From Solirubrobacteraceae bacterium (GTDB lineage Bacteria > Actinomycetota > Thermoleophilia > Solirubrobacterales > Solirubrobacteraceae), in assembly GCA_025935735.1 (NCBI GenBank), contig JAICUS010000040.1, forward strand, positions 1 to 19,036: 19,036 nucleotides of DNA, in the 5' to 3' direction. This document shows, piece by piece, positions 7,893-14,920 of this stretch (its first letter is position 1; each line of letters opens with the position of its first letter). The notes below the pieces were generated by a model. It did no database searches, had not been told where the DNA came from, and was given only the letters and a program-made list of their open reading frames with translations. The position numbers and the translations under genes are program-made.

Positions 7893-7909
7893 GACGCGCG
7901 GCCGGCGTC
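7893..7909. terminator. Weak hairpin between convergent genes
   Basis: GACGC (7893-7897) can pair with GCGTC (7905-7909) around a 7-nt loop. It lies in the 34-nt gap between the FlgM-like stop and the thiL stop, where both operons end. There is no T-run, so it would be a weak or factor-dependent terminator at best. Confidence 0.25.
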
Positions 7910-7911
7910 GC

Positions 7912-8859
7912 CTAGTGCTCGTAGCCCCGCCAGGCCTCCGCGCCCGGCGGGGCGCCGAGCCACTCCACGTCCGGCGCGCCGGTCACCACCACACCCACCC
8001 AGCTGAGCCCGGCCACATCGACCGACGGCGGCAGGCACGCGCACAGCTCGTAGTCCTCGCCGCCGGTGGCGGCGAGCTCGGCCGCGGGGACGCCGAGCGC
8101 GGCCGCGACGGCGGCGACGCCGGGCGCGAGCGGCAGCTTGCGCGCGTCCAGCCGTAGGCGGACGCCGCTCGCCTCGGCGAGCCGCCGGGCATCCGAGGCG
8201 AGCCCGTCCGAGAGGTCGAGCATCGCCGTGGCTCCGGCCGCGGCGAGCGCCCGGCCGGCGGCGAGCTGCGGCCGCGGGCGCAGATAGCGGGCGACGAGGG
8301 CCTCGTCGCGGGGCGCGCGGCCGTCGAGGACGGCGAGTCCCGCGGCCGCGGCGCCGAGCGTGCCGGTGACGCCGACGCGGTCGCCCGGGCGCGCGCCGTC
8401 GCGGCCCACCACGGCGTCCGGCGACGCCGCCCAGCCGACCACCGTGACCGCGAGCGTCAGCGCGGGGCCGCGCGCGAGGTCGCCGCCGGCGATCGTCACC
8501 CCGCACTCGCGCGCGAGCGCCTCCGCGCCGCGATGGACCGCCAGCACGCCGTCGTCGTCGAGCGAGGGCGGCAGCACGACGGAGAGATAGGCCTCGCCGG
8601 GCTCGGCGCCCATCGCCGCGACGTCCGACAGCGCGCCCGCGAGCGCGCGCCAGCCCGCGTCCTCCGGCGTGGCCTGGCCGAGCCGGAAGTGCGTCCCGTC
8701 CACCATTACGTCGGTGGACACGATCGCGGCGCCGTCCGCCCGGACGACGGCGGCGTCGTCGCCCAGCCAGCGCACGACGCGCGAGCCGGGCCGCGAAGAG
8801 AGGGTCGAGCGGATCGCCTCGATGAGCAACAACTCACCTTTCGCCCTCCGTCCTCGCAA
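7912..8859 (-). CDS. thiL: Thiamine-monophosphate kinase
   Basis: A cytoplasmic kinase of 315 aa that phosphorylates thiamine monophosphate to thiamine diphosphate with ATP, the last step of cofactor synthesis. Family motifs are present in order: GDDAAV (33-38), [11 protein letters not shown] (48-58), [10 protein letters not shown] (76-85), GGDL (125-128), DLSDGL (215-220) and GGEDYEL (266-272). The N-terminal GELLLIEAI matches the GEFxLI start of ThiL proteins, which supports the TTG at 8857-8859, with GAGG 7 nt upstream. TTGs nine or ten codons later, after an AAAGGTGAG sequence, are a possible alternative. It lies 19 nt behind infA on the same strand and is probably the last gene of that transcript. 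No other thiamine gene is nearby. Confidence 0.95.
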   Translation of the reverse strand: MRGRRAKGELLLIEAIRSTLSSRPGSRVVRWLGDDAAVVRADGAAIVSTDVMVDGTHFRLGQATPEDAGWRALAGALSDVAAMGAEPGEAYLSVVLPPSLDDDGVLAVHRGAEALARECGVTIAGGDLARGPALTLAVTVVGWAASPDAVVGRDGARPGDRVGVTGTLGAAAAGLAVLDGRAPRDEALVARYLRPRPQLAAGRALAAAGATAMLDLSDGLASDARRLAEASGVRLRLDARKLPLAPGVAAVAAALGVPAAELAATGGEDYELCACLPPSVDVAGLSWVGVVVTGAPDVEWLGAPPGAEAWRGYEH

Positions 8860-8878
8860 GCTCGGACCTCGGACGACG

Positions 8879-9097
8879 TTACCTGTGGCGGTAGACGATC
8901 CGCGCGCGGTTGAGGTCGTACGGCGAGACCTCGACCCGCACGCGATCGCCGGGCAGGATGCGGATCCGGAAGCGGCGCATCTTGCCGGCCACGTGGCCGA
9001 GGACCTCGTGGCCGTTGTCGAGCTGCACTCGGAACATGGCGTTCGGGAGCGCCTCGACGACCTCGCCTTCGAACTCGACCTTCTCTTCCTTCGCCAA
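8879..9097 (-). CDS. infA: Translation initiation factor IF-1
   Basis: A 72-aa OB-fold protein that binds the 30S A site during initiation. It follows the IF-1 consensus nearly throughout, including [20 protein letters not shown], the HVAGKMR loop, RILPGDRV and the SPYDL–RI–YR end. The start is TTG at 9095-9097, only 2 nt after the cold-shock gene TGA, with no ribosome binding site of its own visible. Its translation therefore probably depends on ribosomes finishing the upstream gene. In most actinobacteria infA lies with rpmJ and the rpsM-rpoA ribosomal genes. Here it sits between a cold-shock gene and thiL, so it may be a relocated or second copy. Confidence 0.96.
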   Translation of the reverse strand: MAKEEKVEFEGEVVEALPNAMFRVQLDNGHEVLGHVAGKMRRFRIRILPGDRVRVEVSPYDLNRARIVYRHR

Positions 9098-9099
9098 AT

Positions 9100-9303
9100 T
9101 CAGATGATCCGTACGTTCGTGGCCTGTGGGCCCTTCGCCGACTCGCCCAGCTCGTACTCGACCTTCGCGCCCTCGGCCAGCGTCCGGAAGCCCTCGCCGG
9201 CGATCCCGGAGAAGTGGACGAACGCGTCCTTGCCTCCGTCATCGGGGGTGATGAAGCCGAAGCCCTTCTCGTCGCTGAACCACTTCACGACACCAGTTGC
9301 CAT
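9100..9303 (-). CDS. Cold-shock domain protein (CspA family)
   Basis: A 67-aa single-domain nucleic-acid chaperone that binds single-stranded RNA and DNA and keeps mRNA unfolded, often at low temperature. RNP1 is KGFGFI (13-18) and RNP2 is DAFVHF (26-31, where most members have DVFVHF); the N-terminal GVVKWF strand is typical. The start is ATG 9301-9303 with a strong AGAGGAG sequence about 7 nt upstream. A longer open frame upstream is not supported. It is followed after 2 nt by infA. The 133 nt between the PBP stop and this start hold a structured region that may be its leader. The family is clear; a specific paralog letter is not. Confidence 0.95.
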   Translation of the reverse strand: MATGVVKWFSDEKGFGFITPDDGGKDAFVHFSGIAGEGFRTLAEGAKVEYELGESAKGPQATNVRII

Positions 9304-9363
9304 GACAGCACTCCTCTTGGAATTGCATGCGTGAGGGGTGCTGCCGGCACTGCCTTCACCGCA

Positions 9364-9406
9364 TACCACTTGCCGCCTCGCGGGCGGCCTGACGCGGCAA
9401 GTTGTA
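9364..9406 (-). promoter_or_regulatory. Two mutually exclusive hairpins upstream of the cold-shock gene
   Basis: An outer inverted repeat pairs 9364-9376 with 9394-9406 (13-nt arms, one mismatch, core ACTTGCCGC/GCGGCAAGT). An inner repeat pairs 9372-9377 with 9383-9388 (GCCGCC/GGCGGC). The two share 9372-9376, so only one can form at a time. The element lies 60-103 nt upstream of the cold-shock ATG, downstream of the PBP stop. It could be a 5'-leader RNA switch, a terminator of the PBP transcript (no T-run follows) or a protein site. Function is inference. Confidence 0.45.
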
Positions 9407-9436
9407 CCAGCCGGGGCGGGCGCTGCCCAGGGGTCC

Positions 9437-11596
9437 TTAACCAGGAGTGGCCGTGGCGGCCGGCGCGGTGGCGCCGCCCGTGTCGGGCTCGCCCTGCGGC
9501 GGCGTCTCGTACTTGTTCGGGTCAAAGCCCGGCTCGGGCGTCGCCGTGGCGGTGGCCGTCGGCGTGGTCGCGCCCGGCGCCGGCGTCGCCGCGGCGCCCG
9601 GCTGCGTCTGGTCGGTCGGCACCTTCGGCCGGCCGCTCGTGGCGTAGTGGCCGAAGAACGGCTGGCTCTGGAACGGCTCCTTGGGCTGCGGGAACGCGCC
9701 GCAGAACTTGCCGATCGCCTTCTCCATGTAGGCGTGCCAGATGTCGGCCGGGTAGGTGCCGCCGTCGACGTTGGCCCCGTGGTAGAGCCCGTTCATCTCG
9801 ATCCGCGAGTTGGGGTAGCCGACCCACACGGCGGTCGACAGCCGCGGCGTGAAGCCGACGAACCAGGCGTCGGTGTTGTGGTCGGTGGTCCCCGTCTTGC
9901 CGCCCTGCGGGCAGCCGAGCTGGGCGTGCGTGCCCGTGCCGCCGTTGACGTTGTCCTGGAGGATCTTGGTCGCCTCGTAGGTGACGCCGTCCGAGAAGAC
10001 CTTGGTGCGCTTGACCCGCCAGCGGGCGGGCAGCTCGGAGTGCCCGTCGGGGAACGTGATCTTGCGGATGAGCCGCGGCCGGTTGCGATAGCCGCCGCTG
10101 GCCACCGTGGCGTACGCGTCGGCCATCTCCAGCGGTGACACGCCGTTCTCCAGGCCGCCGAGCGACTCGGCGCAGTAGCCGTGCAGCGGCGAGGTGATGC
10201 CCAGCATCCGCGCGGTCTCCTTGACCTTGTCCGGCCCGAGGTCGGAGGTCAGCTGGGCGTACACGGAGTTGTCCGAGCGCAGCGTCGCCGCATGGAGCGT
10301 CTCGTCGCCGCCGCTGGTGCCGCCGTAGGTCTTGACCGTCCAGGGTGCGCACGGCGGGCTGGTGAAGGTGATCGGCGACACCGACACGTAGTGCGTGGTG
10401 TCCGGGTTGACACCGAGCCGCAGCGCGGTCATCAGCACCATCACCTTGAACGCCGAGCCGGGCTGGCGATGGCCGTTCGCCGCCAGGTTGAACTTCGAGC
10501 GGGCGTAGCTCTCCGAGGACGCCATCGTGAGGATGTCGCCGTTGCGCGGGTCGATCGTGACGATCGCCGACGAGGGCCCGATGTCGCCCATCGCGGTGCG
10601 GATCGCCTCGCGCGCGTCGTGCTGGAGCTTGAGGTTGATCGTCGTGTAGACGCGCAGGCCGCCGAGCTTGACGGTGGCGATGCCGTACTCCTTGACCAGC
10701 TCGGACTGGATGTAGTCGAGCACGTAGCGCTCGCGCGCCCGCTTGTAGTAGCCCTGCATGTTCAGCCCGAGCGACTTCTCCTCGGTCCGCGCGGCCAGCT
10801 CGTGGGAGATCATCCCGAGCTGGGCCATCTTGTTCAGGACCTCGTTGCGCCGCCGCTTGGTGGCCTGCGGGTTGAGCACCGGCGAGTACTGCGACGGCGC
10901 CTGCGGCATGCCGGCGAGCATCGCCGCCTGGCGCAGCGTCAGGTCGGTCACCTTCTTGTTGAAGTAGACCCGCGCGGCCGCGCCGACGCCGATCGCCGTC
11001 TGGCCGCCCACGGTGCCGTACGGCACGGTGTTGAGGTACTTGGTCAGCACCCAGTTCTTGTCGTGCGCCTCCTCGAGCTCCTGGGCCAGGCGCGCCTCGC
11101 GGATCTTGCGCTTGAGGCCCTTGAGCCCGTTGCGCGCGCGGTCCTCGGTGTAGAGGTTGCGCACGAGCTGCATCGTCAGCGTCGAGCCGCCCTGCACGGT
11201 CTTGTGCTCGGTGAAGTTCTTGTAGGCGGCGCGGACGATGCCCTCGTAGTCGACGCCCTGGTGCTTGTAGAAGCGCTGGTCCTCGATGGCGACGGTGGCC
11301 TGCTTGAGCGCCTGCGGGATCACCTTGCTGTTGACCGGCTGCACGAGGTCGTCGGCCTGGATGAAGCCCAGGCGCGTGCCGTCGGAGGCGAACACCTCGG
11401 TGAGCGAGCCGGGGTTGCGCTGCTTGAGCGAGGTCAGCGGCGGCGCGGAGGAGGCGGTTTTGTAGACCCAGGCGGCGACGATGCCGCCCGCGCCCAGCCC
11501 GACCAGCAGCAGCACGATGAGCCCCGCCAGGAAGTACCGGCTCCAGTGGGGGCCGCGGGTGCGGCGCTGCCGCCGGGTGCGTGCGGAGTGAGTCAT
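9437..11596 (-). CDS. Class A penicillin-binding protein (transglycosylase/transpeptidase)
   Basis: A bifunctional peptidoglycan synthase of 719 aa. A basic cytoplasmic tail (1-20) and one membrane segment (about 21-43) precede the GT51 transglycosylase domain, with catalytic Glu105 in [23 protein letters not shown] (135-147) and [12 protein letters not shown] (164-175). The transpeptidase domain has SxxK at Ser381-Lys384 (PGSAFK), SxN at Ser441-Asn443 (RSDNSVY) and KTG at 567-569 (GGKTGTT). The enzyme thus polymerises lipid II and cross-links stems outside the membrane. The last 60 residues are a Thr/Pro/Ala/Gly-rich tail (about 660-719), probably disordered. The start is ATG 11594-11596, 22 nt after the MscS stop on the same strand. 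It resembles PonA-type proteins, but I cannot say which paralog it is. Confidence 0.96.
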   Translation of the reverse strand: MTHSARTRRQRRTRGPHWSRYFLAGLIVLLLVGLGAGGIVAAWVYKTASSAPPLTSLKQRNPGSLTEVFASDGTRLGFIQADDLVQPVNSKVIPQALKQATVAIEDQRFYKHQGVDYEGIVRAAYKNFTEHKTVQGGSTLTMQLVRNLYTEDRARNGLKGLKRKIREARLAQELEEAHDKNWVLTKYLNTVPYGTVGGQTAIGVGAAARVYFNKKVTDLTLRQAAMLAGMPQAPSQYSPVLNPQATKRRRNEVLNKMAQLGMISHELAARTEEKSLGLNMQGYYKRARERYVLDYIQSELVKEYGIATVKLGGLRVYTTINLKLQHDAREAIRTAMGDIGPSSAIVTIDPRNGDILTMASSESYARSKFNLAANGHRQPGSAFKVMVLMTALRLGVNPDTTHYVSVSPITFTSPPCAPWTVKTYGGTSGGDETLHAATLRSDNSVYAQLTSDLGPDKVKETARMLGITSPLHGYCAESLGGLENGVSPLEMADAYATVASGGYRNRPRLIRKITFPDGHSELPARWRVKRTKVFSDGVTYEATKILQDNVNGGTGTHAQLGCPQGGKTGTTDHNTDAWFVGFTPRLSTAVWVGYPNSRIEMNGLYHGANVDGGTYPADIWHAYMEKAIGKFCGAFPQPKEPFQSQPFFGHYATSGRPKVPTDQTQPGAAATPAPGATTPTATATATPEPGFDPNKYETPPQGEPDTGGATAPAATATPG

Positions 11597-11618
11597 CGGG
11601 ACGGGCGAACGGAGGATT

Positions 11619-12386
11619 CTAGGGTGCCCGCAGAAGCCCTTCTGCGCGCAACCTGGCGAAGCAGCGCCGCCGCAGGTCGGCCTCGTGGGCCCCCCGCTCG
11701 GCCGGTGCGACCGGGTCGCCGCCCACGGAGAGCTGCACGCCCCAAGGCAGCACCTCGGCCACCGTCGGCTCCGCGCCCGACTCGTCGGCCAGCACCGTGA
11801 TCGCGCGCTCGACGTCCGCGTCGGGGGGCAGCCAGATCGCGATGTCCGGACCCGTCGCCTCGGCCACGAGCGTGTCGTTCTTGAGCACGCCGCCGGCCAG
11901 ACGCTCGTTGGGGATGATGATCCGCGGGCCGCCGAGCGTGCGCAGGATCGTGTAGTTCAGGCGGACGTCCTCGACCTCGCCGTAGTTGCCCTCGAACGTC
12001 ACCCAGTCGCCCACCCGCAGCGGCTGCGTGACCGCGAGCATGATCCCGGCGACGAAGTTGGCCAGCACCTGGCGGGCGGCGAAGCCCACGACCGCCGCGG
12101 CGATCGCGCCGGAGGCGAGCAGGCTGCGGGCGAGGTTCGAGATCCCCGAGAAGCCCGACAGGGCGATTGCGACGCCGATGAGCAGGATGACCGCGGTGAG
12201 CAGCCGGCGCACGAAGTGCAGCCGCGTGCTTGTTTCACGTGAAACACCTGTTCGCACGGCGGCCTCGCGCACGACGCGCGCGCGGAAGACGCGATCGACC
12301 AGCGCGGCGACGATCGCGGCGACGCCGATCGCCACGCCGGCGTTGACCCAGGCGCTCGTCTCGATGCCACTATCCGCGACCAGCAT
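11619..12386 (-). CDS. MscS-family small-conductance mechanosensitive channel
   Basis: A membrane channel of 255 aa that by family opens under tension and releases solutes on hypo-osmotic shock. Hydrophobic segments are at about 12-34 and 57-77, then the pore helix region SGAIAAAVVGFAARQVLANF (about 90-109) and AGIMLAVTQPLRVGD. The cytoplasmic beta domain signature WVTFEGNYGEVEDVRLNYTI followed by IIIPNERL is clear. The C-terminal alpha/beta domain is short. ATG 12384-12386 is preferred; a GTG at 12434 would add 16 residues overlapping the divergent gene. The start shares a CATG tetramer with the plus-strand HAD gene. A perfect parS site lies in the coding region (codons for GVSRETS, about residues 46-52). 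It probably leads the operon that continues into the PBP gene. Confidence 0.92.
   Translation of the reverse strand: MLVADSGIETSAWVNAGVAIGVAAIVAALVDRVFRARVVREAAVRTGVSRETSTRLHFVRRLLTAVILLIGVAIALSGFSGISNLARSLLASGAIAAAVVGFAARQVLANFVAGIMLAVTQPLRVGDWVTFEGNYGEVEDVRLNYTILRTLGGPRIIIPNERLAGGVLKNDTLVAEATGPDIAIWLPPDADVERAITVLADESGAEPTVAEVLPWGVQLSVGGDPVAPAERGAHEADLRRRCFARLRAEGLLRAP
12231..12246. promoter_or_regulatory. parS centromere site (ParB-binding palindrome)
   Basis: TGTTTCACGTGAAACA is a perfect 16-bp palindrome identical to the canonical bacterial parS consensus, the site where ParB loads and spreads to organise the origin region for segregation by ParA and SMC. It lies inside the mscS-like gene and is read there as V-S-R-E-T using GTT, TCA, CGT, GAA and ACA. 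All five codons end in A or T, unlike the neighbouring G/C-ending codons, so the DNA sequence itself appears to be under selection. No parA or parB gene is in the window. Confidence 0.93.
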
Positions 12387-13098
12387 GGCCGCGCAGAGTA
12401 GACCCCGAGCAGTGCTGCTCGACGCCCTCGGCACGCTGCTGAGCTTCGAGCCGCCGGCGCCGCATCTGCGGTCGGCGCTCGCCCGCCGCGGCCACGACGT
12501 CGGCGACGAGGCGGCCGCGGAGGCGATCCGGGCGGAGATCGCCTATTACCGCGCGCACCTGCACGAGGGCGCGGACGCCGCGTCGCTGGCCGATCTGCGC
12601 GCCCGCTGCGCGGAGGCGATGCGGCCGGCGCTGCCAGGCGTCTCGCTGCCGGACGTCCTGGCGGCGCTGATGGAGGCGCTGCGCTTCTTCGCCTTCCCCG
12701 ACGCCGTGCCGGCGCTGACCGCGCTGCGCGCGGCGGGCATCCGCACCGTGGTCGTCTCCAACTGGGACGCCTCGCTGCACGAGCGCCTGACGGAGACCGG
12801 GCTCGCCGTGCTGGTCGACGGCGCGCTGGCCTCCGCCGAGGTGGGCGCGGCGAAGCCCGACCGCGCCATCTTCGCCGCCGCGCTCGCGCTGGCCAGGGCA
12901 GCGCCGCACGAGGCGTGGCACGTGGGGGACTCCATCGGGGCGGACGTCGAGGGCGCCCGGGCCGCCGGGCTGACCCCCGTGTTGATCGACCGGGAGGGCC
13001 GCGAAGGTGGGGCCCGGGCCGAGGACCGGGCGGCGCTGCGCGGCGTGCCCGTGATCGAATCGCTGGCCGAGCTCTTACCCTTGGTCGCGACCCGATGA
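12385..13098 (+). CDS. HAD-superfamily hydrolase (haloacid dehalogenase-like)
   Basis: A cytoplasmic Rossmann-fold hydrolase of 237 aa. Motif I is LLDALGTLL with nucleophile Asp13; the usual acid/base Asp two residues on is Leu15, as in haloacid-dehalogenase-like and REG-2-like branches, which carry other residues there. Motif II is Ser125 in VVVSNWD, motif III Lys157 in AAKPDRAIF, motif IV GDSIGADVEGA (181-191). An alpha-helical cap occupies about 20-95. The substrate is unknown; the missing Asp makes a typical phosphatase less certain. The start is ATG 12385, overlapping the divergent mscS-like start, with no ribosome binding site visible, so the message may be leaderless. The stop overlaps the CPBP gene as ATGA. 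Confidence 0.88.
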   Translation: MAAQSRPRAVLLDALGTLLSFEPPAPHLRSALARRGHDVGDEAAAEAIRAEIAYYRAHLHEGADAASLADLRARCAEAMRPALPGVSLPDVLAALMEALRFFAFPDAVPALTALRAAGIRTVVVSNWDASLHERLTETGLAVLVDGALASAEVGAAKPDRAIFAAALALARAAPHEAWHVGDSIGADVEGARAAGLTPVLIDREGREGGARAEDRAALRGVPVIESLAELLPLVATR

Positions 13099-13898
13099 CG
13101 AGCCCCGCGCCCTCGCCGCCGGAGCGCGCCGAGGCGCCGCTCTGGTCCCCCTTCGCCGCACTGGCGATCGTCTTCGTGGTCGTCTCGACGTTCGGGGCGG
13201 CCGTGGCGGGGATGATGCACGAGACCTCCTCCGGCGACCTGCCGCTCGGCCTCTCGCTGGCGCTGACCGTCGTCCAGGACGGCCTGCTGATCCTCGCCGC
13301 CTGGCTGGCCCTGCACCTCAGCCTGGGCCGCGCCGGGCCGGCCGAGCTCGGGCTGCGGAAGGTGCACCGGATCGGCCGCGCCGTCGGGCTCGCGCTGCTG
13401 GTCTACCTCGTCTTCCTCGGCACGCAGGCCCTGCTGATCGCGATCTTCGGCAACCCGCCCGACCAGGGGCTGGTGACCGACATCAAGCAGGAGAAGGCGA
13501 GCGCGGTGCTCGTCGGCTTCGCGATCATGACCTGCTTCGTGGCGCCGGTGGCGGAGGAGATCTTCTTCCGCGGCTTCATGTTCCGCGTGTTCCACGCGAG
13601 GCTCGGGCCGGTGTGGGGCACGCTGCTGACCGGCGCGATCTTCGGGCTGGTCCACGCGCCCAACCCGGTGCTCGGGCTGATCGCACTTGGCGTGCTCGGC
13701 GCCGGGTTGTGCGTGCTCTATCTGCGCGTTCAGTCCATTATTCCCGGCATGGCCCTGCACGCCTTGAACAACTCGATCACGTTCGGCATCACGACGAAGC
13801 TGCACGACGCCGCCTTTGCGGGGCTCGTGGTGGGCAGCGTCGGACTCGTGCTCGCCGGCGCCACGGCGCTGTCCGCGCGCTCCGCGGTGGCGGCATGA
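13095..13898 (+). CDS. CPBP-family intramembrane metalloprotease (CAAX/Abi type)
   Basis: A polytopic membrane protein of 267 aa with about seven or eight hydrophobic segments. The three motifs of the CPBP (Rce1/Abi) glutamic-type intramembrane proteases are intact: EEIFFRG with Glu154, Glu155 and Arg159; FGLVH with Phe183 and His187; and HALNNS with His222 and Asn226. Bacterial members cleave or process membrane peptides, and some confer bacteriocin immunity; the substrate here is unknown. ATG 13095 overlaps the HAD stop, and its own TGA overlaps the L,D-transpeptidase ATG, so three genes are probably co-translated. A possible role is processing of an envelope protein, which is inference from position. 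Confidence 0.92.
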   Translation: MTSPAPSPPERAEAPLWSPFAALAIVFVVVSTFGAAVAGMMHETSSGDLPLGLSLALTVVQDGLLILAAWLALHLSLGRAGPAELGLRKVHRIGRAVGLALLVYLVFLGTQALLIAIFGNPPDQGLVTDIKQEKASAVLVGFAIMTCFVAPVAEEIFFRGFMFRVFHARLGPVWGTLLTGAIFGLVHAPNPVLGLIALGVLGAGLCVLYLRVQSIIPGMALHALNNSITFGITTKLHDAAFAGLVVGSVGLVLAGATALSARSAVAA

Positions 13899-14920
13899 GG
13901 CGCGCCGCGACGACGCTCGCCGTCCTCGCCTCGCTGGCGCTGCCGGCGCACGCCGCCGCCCAGGTCCCGCCGGCCCCGACGCCGACCCCGCCGCCGGTCG
14001 TCCCCACGCCGACGCCGACGCCCACCCCGGTCGCGCCGCCGGCCCAGGGCAAGATCACGCTCAGCGCCAAGGGCACGTTCAACAAGCCGCACTCCGCCGT
14101 GCTGAAGGGCCACTCGTTCACGGTCCGCGGCGTGCTGCGCCCGTACGTGCCCGGCGAGAAGGTCGTGCTGCGGGCCTACCGCAACGGCAAGAAGGTGACG
14201 GCGAAGAAGCTGACGCCCAAGCCCGTGCCCGGCAACCAGGCCGGCGTGTTCCGGTTCAAGCTGCGCGGCACCCGGGTCGGCCGGCTGGCCGTCAAGGTCA
14301 CGCACGAGGCCAGCCCGCTGCTGGCCACCGTGCGCTCGAAGGCGCTGCGCGTGCAGGTGCTGAGCCCGGCCGTCGGGCCCGGCGAGCGCGGCCCGGCGGT
14401 GCGGCTGTTGCAGACGATGCTCGGCCGGCTGCACTACGCCGTCCCGCGCACGGGCGTCTATGACGCGGGCACGCAGCGCGCCGTGCTCGCCTGGCGCAAG
14501 GTGGTCGGGGCGAGCCGCAACGAGATCGCCAACTCGAGCGTGTTCAACGGGCTCATCAGAGGCCGCGGCCGCTTCCACGTCCGCCACCCGCTGGACGGCC
14601 GCCACGTCGAGGCCAGGCTGGGCGCGCAGGTGCTGGCGCTGATCAACGGCTCGAAGGTCGTCGACATCTACCACATCTCCTCGGGCAAGCCGTCGACCCC
14701 GACCGTGCGCGGGAGGTTCCACGTCTATATGAAGACGCCGGGCACCAACGCCAAGGGAATGGTGGATTCCAACTACTTCATCCGCGGCTACGCCATCCAC
14801 GGCTACTTCGACGTGCCGGTGTTCGCCGCCAGCCACGGCTGCCTGCGCGTGCCGATCCCGGACGCGGCGCGGATCTACGGCTGGCTCTCGATCGGCGACG
14901 TCGTCTGGGTGGAGGAGTAG
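13895..14920 (+). CDS. Secreted L,D-transpeptidase with peptidoglycan-binding domain
   Basis: A cell-wall enzyme of 341 aa that by family makes 3-3 peptidoglycan cross-links or attaches proteins to the wall. A signal peptide with cleavage near the AHA-AAQ site (about 20-22) is followed by a Thr-Pro repeat linker (about 24-50). A beta-rich domain (about 52-156) I cannot name follows. A peptidoglycan-binding domain is at about 160-205 (GPGERGPAVRLLQTMLGRL). The YkuD catalytic domain is at about 225-340, with the HGYFDVPVFAASHGCLRVP segment holding His302, Ser313, His314, nucleophile Cys316 and Arg318. ATG 13895 overlaps the CPBP stop. The last 46 nt overlap the 3' end of the convergent ybdK-like gene. 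Confidence 0.94.
   Translation: MRRAATTLAVLASLALPAHAAAQVPPAPTPTPPPVVPTPTPTPTPVAPPAQGKITLSAKGTFNKPHSAVLKGHSFTVRGVLRPYVPGEKVVLRAYRNGKKVTAKKLTPKPVPGNQAGVFRFKLRGTRVGRLAVKVTHEASPLLATVRSKALRVQVLSPAVGPGERGPAVRLLQTMLGRLHYAVPRTGVYDAGTQRAVLAWRKVVGASRNEIANSSVFNGLIRGRGRFHVRHPLDGRHVEARLGAQVLALINGSKVVDIYHISSGKPSTPTVRGRFHVYMKTPGTNAKGMVDSNYFIRGYAIHGYFDVPVFAASHGCLRVPIPDAARIYGWLSIGDVVWVEE

Noticed and set aside
9304..9525. N-terminal extension of the cold-shock protein
   Set aside because: The consensus cold-shock start (MATGVVKWF) at 9303 has a strong ribosome binding site; upstream residues are Arg/Pro-rich noise running into the PBP gene.
11986..12384. N-terminal extension of the HAD protein across the parS region
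   Set aside because: It is antisense to mscS and lacks HAD features; motif I sits at the usual distance from the ATG at 12385.
13613..13894. N-terminal extension of the L,D-transpeptidase
   Set aside because: It overlaps the CPBP gene in another frame, and a proper signal peptide begins at 13895.
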